A stretch of DNA of 34,814 nt from contig JAXIOF010000062.1 in the NCBI GenBank assembly GCA_034190545.1, positions 1 through 34,814 on the forward strand. Reading direction: 5' to 3'. The position numbers were made by a program, and so were the translations under genes. The notes below the pieces were generated by a model. It was not told the DNA's origin and did not search any database. It saw nothing but the letters and a program-made list of their open reading frames with translations. The stretch's first letter is position 1. Each line of letters opens with the position of its first letter. Below, one piece after another: positions 29,865-34,814 of the stretch. Origin of the DNA: Candidatus Afararchaeum irisae (GTDB lineage Archaea; Halobacteriota; Halobacteria; Halobacteriales; Afararchaeaceae).

Positions 29865-30464
29865 ATGGAAGAGATACGTGACGAAGTCGCCGAACACAGA
29901 CAGCCTGAGTACGACATCGACCCGATCTTCGTCAACAGGTGGTCGCCGCGTTCGATGACTGGCGAGACGGTCGACGACGACGATCTGATGGGAGTCTTCG
30001 AGGCGGCGAGATGGGCACCCTCGTCTTACAATAATCAGCCGTGGAGGTTCGTCTACGCGACGAGGGACGGCGACGACTGGGAAGGCTTTCTCGACCTACT
30101 CTCGGAGGGCAACACGACGTGGGCGAAGGACGCGGGTGTTCTCGTCGTGGTACTCTCGAAGACGACCTTCGACTACAACGGCGAGTACTCACGTACCCAC
30201 TCATTCGACACGGGATCAGCGTGGCAGAACCTTGCTCTCGAAGGCGCGAGACGTGGTCTCGTCGTCCACGCTATGCAGGGGTTCGACTACGACGCCGCGG
30301 AAAAACTCGTCGACGCCCCCGAGGGGCACGAGGTCGAGGCTATGGTCGCGATAGGAGAGCGCGGTCCGGCTGAGGATCTTCCCGAGGATCTGCGCGAGAA
30401 CGAGCACCCGAACGGGAGGAAGGGACTCGATGAGACAGTCTTCGAGGGACGTCTCGAAGACTGA
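29865..30464 (+). CDS. Nitroreductase-family FMN oxidoreductase
   Basis: This 199-residue protein shows the family start: NRWSPRSMTGETVDDDDLMG with the FMN-phosphate arginines near residue 24, EAARWAPSSYNNQPWRFVYA near 46, and TGSAWQNLALEGARRGLVVH near 116. Late in the sequence VAIGERGPAEDLPEDL completes the fold. Such enzymes reduce quinones, nitro compounds or flavins using NAD(P)H; the substrate is not readable. It is divergent from the 2-oxoacid dehydrogenase operon (86-bp gap) and precedes lipA by 59 bp, so it may be separate. FMN supply for it comes from the rbkR product. Confidence 0.88.
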   Translation: MEEIRDEVAEHRQPEYDIDPIFVNRWSPRSMTGETVDDDDLMGVFEAARWAPSSYNNQPWRFVYATRDGDDWEGFLDLLSEGNTTWAKDAGVLVVVLSKTTFDYNGEYSRTHSFDTGSAWQNLALEGARRGLVVHAMQGFDYDAAEKLVDAPEGHEVEAMVAIGERGPAEDLPEDLRENEHPNGRKGLDETVFEGRLED

Positions 30465-30523
30465 GATAAGACCGGATCAGACCGGGCATAGATTTTTCCG
30501 TCTCAGAGTCGATATCCGCGTAG

Positions 30524-31441
30524 ATGCCCCCTAACAGCCGGAAGCCCGACTGGCTCCGACAGAGATGGAACCCCGACAGGCAAGAGTTCGAGGGGATAAA
30601 GAGCAAGCTACGTGAGAAGGGTCTCGTGACAGTCTGTGAGGAGGCTTCGTGTCCCAACATAGACGAATGTTGGTCCGACGAGGGGACTGCTACCTTCATG
30701 ATACTCGGCGACACGTGTACGAGAAGCTGTGGATTCTGTGACGTGAAGACGGGTGAGGGTGACAGCCTCGATCCCACGGAGCCCCAGAGAGTCGCCGAAG
30801 CCGTCGAGGAGATAGGTCTCGACTACGCCGTAATAACCTCGGTCGACCGTGACGACCTCCCCGACTCGGGGGCGTCACAGTTCGCCGAGACAGTCCGACG
30901 CGTGAGACAGACGGGGGCTCTCGTCGAGACTCTGATACCTGACTTCGGGGGATCGACGGACGACCTGAGGAAGGTCATCGACGAGAAGCCGACAGTCCTC
31001 GCCCACAACGTCGAGACAGTCGAGCGTCTCCAGGAGAAGGTGCGTGACCCGAGAGCGGGGTACGGACAGTCGCTCGACGTTCTGAGGAAGGCGAAGGAGA
31101 TCGACGAGACACGAGAGATCTTCACGAAGTCGTCACTGATGCTGGGTGTCGGAGAGACCGACGACGAGGTTCTCGGTACGATGGACGATCTACTCGACGC
31201 TGGGGTCGACATACTCACCCTCGGACAGTATCTCTCGCCTTCCGACGACCACATCGAGATCGAGGAGTATGTTCCACCAGAGAGATTCGACTACTACGCC
31301 GAGGTTGCCGAAGAAAAGGGCTTCAGATTCGTGGCATCGGGACCCTTCGTGAGAAGCAGTTACAGGGCGGGCGAGCTCTTCGTCTCAAATACCGTGAACG
31401 GAGACAGCGACGCCGATACACAGCCGCGTTCTATCTCATGA
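30524..31441 (+). CDS. lipA: Lipoyl synthase
   Basis: This 305-residue radical-SAM enzyme inserts two sulphurs into octanoyl chains on lipoyl domains. Both iron-sulphur clusters are visible: the auxiliary cluster ligands Cys38, Cys43 and Cys49 (C-x4-C-x5-C) and the radical-SAM CTRSCGFC with Cys65, Cys69 and Cys72. Further blocks are VITSVDRDDLPDSGASQFA near residue 104 and GVDILTLGQYLSPSDDH near 227. The C-terminal RSSY serine motif is present (FVRSSYRAGE). The end overlaps the convergent lplA by 11 bp. Close to lplA, lplB and the dehydrogenase operon, it completes a lipoic-acid module. Confidence 0.96.
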   Translation: MPPNSRKPDWLRQRWNPDRQEFEGIKSKLREKGLVTVCEEASCPNIDECWSDEGTATFMILGDTCTRSCGFCDVKTGEGDSLDPTEPQRVAEAVEEIGLDYAVITSVDRDDLPDSGASQFAETVRRVRQTGALVETLIPDFGGSTDDLRKVIDEKPTVLAHNVETVERLQEKVRDPRAGYGQSLDVLRKAKEIDETREIFTKSSLMLGVGETDDEVLGTMDDLLDAGVDILTLGQYLSPSDDHIEIEEYVPPERFDYYAEVAEEKGFRFVASGPFVRSSYRAGELFVSNTVNGDSDADTQPRSIS

Positions 31442-32195
31442 GGTTCCAGTCGTCGGATCTGTACCTGTCTTCGGCAGTCTCCTCGGCGAGCGACTCCTCC
31501 TCATCTGTCAGAGTCCCCTCGTAGGTCTCACGTCCTCGACTGAGACCCGACTTTACAGCCTCGTAGGTCTCTTCTACCGAGACATCGACCCGACGGCTCA
31601 CCGAGGTCACCCTGTCGTAGACCGAGTCGACGTGTTTGTCGGAGATCTTGTCGACATCGGGCTGGAGATACCGGAACATCTTCCTCGGATTCACGGAGTG
31701 GAGCACGGTGCCGTGCTGGAGTAAAACACCTTCGCGGCGTGTCTGTGCGCTCCCCGAGATCTTCCTTCCGTCGGCTACTATGTCGTTGACGGGCTCGAAC
31801 TCCGCCTCTATACCGAGACTCCCGAGACCCTCTATGACGTCTCCACAGATACTCCTGTACGACTCGGTTATGTCGTCGCTGAATCTCTCGACGGGCGCGG
31901 CTATGCTGTAGGTTACCTCGCCCTCGGAGTCGTGGAAGACCGCGCCGCCTCCTGTTCTACGTCTCACGAACTCGATACCGTCCTCTCGGCACGCCTCGGT
32001 GTCGACCTCATCGTCGACCGAGCCGAAGTAGCCGACAGAGACCGCCGACGGCTCCCATCTGTATATACGGATAGTGGGGGGCGATCTTCCGTCACGTATC
32101 TCCTTCGAGACAGCCTCGTCTATCGCCATGTTCGTCGGGGCATCGGAGGCTCCGTGTCGAAGAACACGCCAGTCCACCTCTGTCGTCCCAGACAT
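31431..32195 (-). CDS. lplA: Lipoate-protein ligase/octanoyltransferase catalytic domain protein
   Basis: This 254-residue protein has the BPL/LPL catalytic fold: DWRVLRHGASDAPTNMAIDEAV at the start, WEPSAVSVGYFGSVDDEV near residue 47, the RRRTGGGAVFHDSEGEVTYS motif near 78, and RKISGSAQTRREGVLLQHGT with the conserved lysine near 165. It lacks the accessory C-terminal domain that single-chain ligases carry; that domain is supplied by the adjacent gene, which it abuts exactly. In Thermoplasma the two parts together make active lipoate ligase. Octanoyltransferase (LipM-like) activity is an alternative, especially with lipA next door. The symbol is by family. Confidence 0.88.
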   Translation of the reverse strand: MSGTTEVDWRVLRHGASDAPTNMAIDEAVSKEIRDGRSPPTIRIYRWEPSAVSVGYFGSVDDEVDTEACREDGIEFVRRRTGGGAVFHDSEGEVTYSIAAPVERFSDDITESYRSICGDVIEGLGSLGIEAEFEPVNDIVADGRKISGSAQTRREGVLLQHGTVLHSVNPRKMFRYLQPDVDKISDKHVDSVYDRVTSVSRRVDVSVEETYEAVKSGLSRGRETYEGTLTDEEESLAEETAEDRYRSDDWNLMR

Positions 32196-32489
32196 CTACT
32201 CGACGCCTCCGTAGGCTTCGAGGGCGGTCTCGGCGACTGTCTCGGCTGTTATCCCAACCATCTCTATGTTTTCGTCGTCGATACGTCGCCTCAGACGCGT
32301 CTCTATCCCGTCTCCATCGTCGGTAGAGATAGAGTTCTCGACCTGGCTTTCGACTGTCCCGATCCCCGACTCGGGATAGACGAAGAAGTCGCCGACTATC
32401 TCGACACTGACGCCTTCCTCGGTCTCCGTAACCCTGACTTTCACGAACTTCCCGCCGTCGACCTTCTTCGAGGCTTCCGAGACTGACAT
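32196..32489 (-). CDS. lplB: Lipoate-protein ligase accessory (C-terminal) domain protein, LplB-like
   Basis: This 97-residue protein starts MSVSEASKKVDGGKFVKVRV, followed by GVSVEIVGDFFVYPESGIGT near residue 29. It ends in a helical segment MVGITAETVAETALEAYGG. The pattern (K-x-x-GGK-x-x-K, D-F-F-x-x-P) matches the lipoate ligase C-terminal domain encoded separately in archaea such as Thermoplasma. ATG 32489 was chosen over a longer frame to 32561, since the family sequence begins there. Its TAG directly precedes the lplA ATG, so they form an operon lplB-lplA; both products are needed for lipoyl-AMP formation in characterised systems. Confidence 0.86.
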   Translation of the reverse strand: MSVSEASKKVDGGKFVKVRVTETEEGVSVEIVGDFFVYPESGIGTVESQVENSISTDDGDGIETRLRRRIDDENIEMVGITAETVAETALEAYGGVE

Positions 32490-32520
32490 GATCCGTTCTA
32501 CGCCACCGAACGACAAAAGT

Positions 32521-32889
32521 TCACTCCCGAAGACGTTGTGACCGCGACTCGGGTTTCTCACGTGTGAGGGTCTCGATAACTGACTCGACGAATCCCACGA
32601 AGCTTGCGAACTCTTCCTCGCCGACGTCGCCGTCGTCGAGTCTGAGTTCGAGGTCTTCCGAGACCTCTCCCAGGTCGAACCCGTCGGAGAGTTCGTATCC
32701 CGACTCCGTCTCGTCTATCCATCCTCTGTGAATCAGCGTCAGACCGAGATGGACACCGACGTTCTCGTAACGTCTCGGGAGTTCGGACTCCTCAACTGCC
32801 TTCTGTACGGTCTCGACGTCGTAGACTGTGTTCGAGATATTCGTACAGACTCCCTCGAAGACGATACCGTTGTATGAGTTGGCTGTCAC
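32521..32889 (-). CDS. Hypothetical protein (122 residues), upstream of lplB
   Basis: This protein starts at GTG 32889 (no ATG is present in the frame). It is acidic, soluble and mixed in structure: SYNGIVFEGVCTNISNTVYD at the start, then RRYENVGVHLGLTLIHRGWI near residue 39, and a helical second half (EFASFVGFVESVIETLTRE). The GWIDETESGYELSDG region resembles the wing of a winged helix, hinting at an HTH regulator, but I do not recognise a family. Its stop lies 31 bp before the lplB start, so it probably belongs to the lplB-lplA transcript. A TATA-like TATTAATA at about 32920-32927 (both strands read similarly) lies about 30 nt upstream. Confidence 0.66.
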   Translation of the reverse strand: MTANSYNGIVFEGVCTNISNTVYDVETVQKAVEESELPRRYENVGVHLGLTLIHRGWIDETESGYELSDGFDLGEVSEDLELRLDDGDVGEEEFASFVGFVESVIETLTREKPESRSQRLRE

Positions 32890-32963
32890 TGGTCTCGTGT
32901 CGGATTCGTCTCGGAGACGGATATTAATAACGACATTACCAATTCTGTAGAACCGACGCAGTA

Positions 32964-32970
32964 CTTATTA
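32964..32970 (+). promoter_or_regulatory. TATA-like element and TATTAC repeat of the toxin-antitoxin operon
   Basis: CTTATTA lies 24-30 nt upstream of ATG 32994. TATTAC occurs twice, at 32967-32972 and 32976-32981, and could be an autoregulatory site for the HTH antitoxin; this is a guess from position. Confidence 0.5.
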
Positions 32971-32993
32971 CAGTCTATTACGTATCCATACAC

Positions 32994-33317
32994 ATGCCAA
33001 TAGGGATCGACAGTTTTGAGAACGAGCCCGAGGAGGTCTTAGACCTCGAAGAGGGGACACAGCCCTACGAAATCCTCAAATTCTTAGCTGAAAACGACGA
33101 CAAGGCGTTTACACAGAAGGAGATCCACAAAGCTACGGGAATAAAACGTGGTAGCGTCGGTGCTGTCCTCTCAAGATTAGAAGAAAGAGGACTCGTCCGT
33201 CATAGAGGGAAGTACTGGACTGTCGAAGAAGACGATAGGTTAGCCTCAGCTGCGGCACAGGAGGCTGCGAGTTCGACTTCGACAACGGACGACTACTACG
33301 GAGAGTCAGAGGAATGA
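32994..33317 (+). CDS. HTH-domain antitoxin-like protein (first gene of a TA pair)
   Basis: This 107-residue protein has a winged helix-turn-helix in the middle: QPYEILKFLAENDDKAFTQK (about residues 23-42), then HKATGIKRGSVGAVLSRLEERGL with the recognition helix near residue 55. The C-terminal 30 residues (AAAQEAASSTSTTDDYYGES) are flexible and acidic, the part that in many antitoxins wraps round the toxin. It overlaps the next gene by ATGA (33314-33317). Codons here are AT-richer (TTA, AAA, AGA) than in flanking genes, which suggests horizontal acquisition. It could alternatively be a MarR-like regulator unrelated to toxicity. Confidence 0.78.
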   Translation: MPIGIDSFENEPEEVLDLEEGTQPYEILKFLAENDDKAFTQKEIHKATGIKRGSVGAVLSRLEERGLVRHRGKYWTVEEDDRLASAAAQEAASSTSTTDDYYGESEE

Positions 33318-33655
33318 GTTCTAAGTATACCCGTGGCGACGTGGTGAAAGGACCCGACCTCTTTGCCGATAACTCTTATCGACCTTACGTCTGTGTCACA
33401 GACAGTAGCCACCCGTTCAATGACGAGGAAGGTCTGTTCGTCGCTGTTACGACGACTCGACGATCTGTGGCTATCCCACTCTCAAAAGATGATTTCGAAG
33501 ACGGTGGTCTACCTCGTGAAAGCTACGTGAACCCGTGGACGGTAGCCACGATAAACCACAGCGACATCGAGAAAAAGGAAGGTAGTCTTATCGAATCATC
33601 TACTGAGAGAATTGCTAAGGAGTCAGCCGGTTATCTCGGTGTCTCAGTAGAGTAG
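33314..33655 (+). CDS. PemK/MazF-like toxin (second gene of a TA pair)
   Basis: This 113-residue protein has the beta-barrel pattern of PemK/MazF endoribonuclease toxins: YTRGDVVKGPDLFADNSYRP at the start (where MazF proteins have G-D-(V/I)-x-x-x-x-x-P), VCVTDSSHPFNDEEGLFVAV near residue 26, PLSKDDFEDGGLPRESYV near 55, and NPWTVATINHSDIEK near 73. Family toxins cleave mRNA. The segment where catalytic Arg and Thr would be expected (TTTRRSVAIP) is present, but the assignment of residues is inferred. It is coupled to the HTH gene by ATGA, as is usual for TA operons. Haloarchaeal members of this type are common on genomic islands. Confidence 0.75.
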   Translation: MSSKYTRGDVVKGPDLFADNSYRPYVCVTDSSHPFNDEEGLFVAVTTTRRSVAIPLSKDDFEDGGLPRESYVNPWTVATINHSDIEKKEGSLIESSTERIAKESAGYLGVSVE

Positions 33656-33698
33656 CTAGGAGAAAACGAGTTAAGCCCTCGACACGTAACTACCGACT

Positions 33699-34001
33699 AT
33701 GAGATCCGAATCCCAAGAGAGTCTGACCGAGAGTATTAGAGACGAGATCGAGTTCACGACCCCCGAGGACGAGCGCGACGAGAAGGTCGAGAAAGCCGAG
33801 ACGCTCCACGACTTCTGCCTCGGACGTGAAGACAAGAACTGTCTCGCGGGATTCGTCGACCATCTTCTCGAAGAGGGTCAAGAAGATGTAGTCTACGACA
33901 TTCTCGCACGGCTAGAGGAGATACGTGAGGAGGCAGAAGACGACGAGGCTGAGAAGACGCGCGACGAGATCGAGTACATCGTCGGGAGACTCTCGTCTTA
34001 A
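33699..34001 (+). CDS. Small acidic helical hypothetical protein (100 residues)
   Basis: This is a charged, entirely helical-looking protein: ESLTESIRDEIEFTTPEDER at the start, KAETLHDFCLGREDKNCLAG near residue 33, and a final coiled-coil-like stretch, LARLEEIREEAEDDEAEKTR, before IEYIVGRLSS. It contains two cysteines, in FCLGREDKNC. There is no signal peptide and no recognised family. TATA-like GTTAAG lies about 27 nt upstream (33671-33676), so it is likely a leaderless gene. It ends 6 bp before the methyltransferase ATG, indicating an operon; it might be a partner of that enzyme, but this is only context. Confidence 0.68.
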   Translation: MRSESQESLTESIRDEIEFTTPEDERDEKVEKAETLHDFCLGREDKNCLAGFVDHLLEEGQEDVVYDILARLEEIREEAEDDEAEKTRDEIEYIVGRLSS

Positions 34002-34007
34002 CCTGAG

Positions 34008-34649
34008 ATGCCTAAGACAGATCCCTTCGACGAACACACCCAACGTTACGACGACTGGTTCGAGAGACATCCCCACGCTTACGCCGCTGAGGTAGAGGCA
34101 GTCCGCCGTGTCCTGCCTGACGATGTCGATCCCGACAGGGCACTCGAAGTCGGTGTCGGAACGGGCAGGTTCGCCGACTCTCTCGGCATAGGTCTCGGAC
34201 TCGATCCTTCGAGGAGTATGCTCCCAGTCGCGCGTTCGAGAGGTATAGAGTCAGTCTTGGGAGTCGCCGAGAGCCTTCCTTTCCGGAGTTCGAGCCTCGA
34301 CGTCTGTCTCATAGTGACGACGGTCTGTTTCGTCGACAGCATTCCCGAGACGTTAGAGGAGACGAGACGTGTTCTGAGAGACGGCGGTGCTGTCGTCCTC
34401 GGATACATAGACCGTGAGAGTCCTCTCGGAGGGAAATACGAGGAGAAGAAGGACAAAAATCCGTTCTACGCCGACGCTGACTTCGTGTCTACGCGCGAAG
34501 TCGTCTCACAGCTTGAGGACGCCGGCTTCGGAGATTTCGACTTCGCACAGACGCTCTTCGACGGTCTCGGCGAGATAGATGAAGACGAGACCGTCGAAGA
34601 AGGATACGGCGACGCGTCTTTCGTGGCTCTCAGAGGAGTAGCCGACTAG
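34008..34649 (+). CDS. Class I SAM-dependent methyltransferase
   Basis: This 213-residue protein begins DPFDEHTQRYDDWFERHPHA, which is typical of UbiE/COQ5-like and related small methyltransferases. SAM motif I is DRALEVGVGTGRFADSLG (about residues 43-60), followed by GLDPSRSMLPVARSRGIESVLG (motif II and acidic loop), ESLPFRSSSLDVCLIVTTVC (motif post-I), and TLEETRRVLRDGGAVVLGYI (motif III). The C-terminal third lacks a recognisable substrate domain. The methyl acceptor is unknown. It is probably co-transcribed with the 100-residue gene upstream. Confidence 0.88.
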   Translation: MPKTDPFDEHTQRYDDWFERHPHAYAAEVEAVRRVLPDDVDPDRALEVGVGTGRFADSLGIGLGLDPSRSMLPVARSRGIESVLGVAESLPFRSSSLDVCLIVTTVCFVDSIPETLEETRRVLRDGGAVVLGYIDRESPLGGKYEEKKDKNPFYADADFVSTREVVSQLEDAGFGDFDFAQTLFDGLGEIDEDETVEEGYGDASFVALRGVAD

Positions 34650-34814
34650 TCTAGTTCCGACAAGATATCTATGAGTCCTTCAGCACAAGATAGCGCGGAG
34701 CCCCCTTCCTCAACGAGCAGCGCAGAGAGCTCAGGCTCTCAAGCAGCACAGTAGGGAGAGGAGGAACGCGTCCCATCCTCCACCAACACTTTTTTCTGAA
34801 CTCGATTAACTCCA
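34650..34814. other. 165-bp end region with two hairpins and a T-run; no confident gene
   Basis: Two perfect hairpins are visible: GAGAGC-TCAG-GCTCTC (34725-34740) and GGAGGA/TCCTCC (34760-34781, 10-nt loop), then ACA and a six-T run (34790-34795). This looks like the 3' part of a small structured RNA or a strong transcript end after the methyltransferase gene. A TATA-like AAGATATC (34662-34669) precedes it. A 27-codon frame from ATG 34671 to TAG 34754, very rich in Ser and Ala, is also present but unlike the genome's protein composition. The window ends here, so a gene entering from the right cannot be excluded. Confidence 0.4.

Noticed and set aside
34671-34754. 27-codon Ser/Ala/Gln-rich frame
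   Set aside because: It overlaps hairpins, has an unusual composition and no homology visible to me; noted only within the end-region feature.
1-34814. CRISPR arrays, insertion sequences, inteins
   Set aside because: No regularly spaced repeats, transposase motifs or terminal inverted repeats were found on reading both strands; the CARF-like protein alone does not imply a CRISPR locus.

Overview
The window reads as a chromosomal segment of a haloarchaeon (class Halobacteria). The predicted proteins are rich in Asp/Glu and poor in Lys. Archaeal genes are present: psmA-type proteasome alpha subunit, RbkR riboflavin kinase with an HTH domain, two-part lipoate ligase LplA/LplB, an HTH plus Zn-ribbon regulator, and an HFX_2341-type regulator. 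Secreted proteins carry twin-arginine signals. Many genes have a TATA-like element about 25-30 nt upstream of the start codon and no Shine-Dalgarno, as expected for leaderless haloarchaeal transcripts. I cannot name the species.

Layout. 1-211: 3' end of a methyl-accepting transducer. 212-5441: cis-prenyl diphosphate synthase, tRNA-Lys(CTT), the rbkR-ribB riboflavin pair, a class V aminotransferase, an SRPBCC protein and a CARF-like regulator. 5467-7193: an enoyl-CoA hydratase and a sugar-nucleotide epimerase. 7183-17220: one minus-strand block of eight genes, the most interesting part of the window. 17305-20084: iron-type alcohol dehydrogenase, a frameshifted PsiE-like gene and a possible glycoside-hydrolase-like protein. 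20119-24870: housekeeping genes (moaC, HTH/Zn-ribbon regulator, psmA, Nudix, YihY-type membrane protein, a DEDDy exonuclease-like protein, HAD phosphatase). 24917-29778: a complete four-gene 2-oxoacid dehydrogenase complex (E1alpha-E1beta-E2-E3). 29865-32889: nitroreductase, lipoyl synthase LipA, LplA and LplB, which supply the lipoyl group for that complex, and a small unknown protein. 32994-33655: a toxin-antitoxin pair with AT-richer composition. 33699-34649: a small helical protein and a methyltransferase. 34650-34814: an untranslated-looking end with two hairpins and a T-run.

Main finding. Four near-perfect copies of a DtxR/IdeR-type iron box (TTAGG-N4-CCTAA, one with a single mismatch) lie at 7974-7987, 15012-15025, 16194-16207 and 17235-17248, and each sits just upstream of a gene in the minus-strand block. 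The controlled set appears to be a Tat lipoprotein ferric-iron binding protein and its fused FbpB-type permease (no ATPase gene nearby), a plant-RGP/UDP-arabinopyranose-mutase-like protein, a UPF0104/LPG-synthase-like membrane protein, a GT39-like membrane glycosyltransferase, a DPM1-like GT2, and a Tat-exported two-subunit GMC sugar or alcohol dehydrogenase. I infer an iron-starvation programme that couples ferric uptake to building, and perhaps oxidising, a surface glycan. The operators and gene families are read from the sequence; the joint function is a hypothesis.

No CRISPR array, insertion sequence, rRNA gene or replication origin was recognised. No gene-free stretch exceeds 300 bases.
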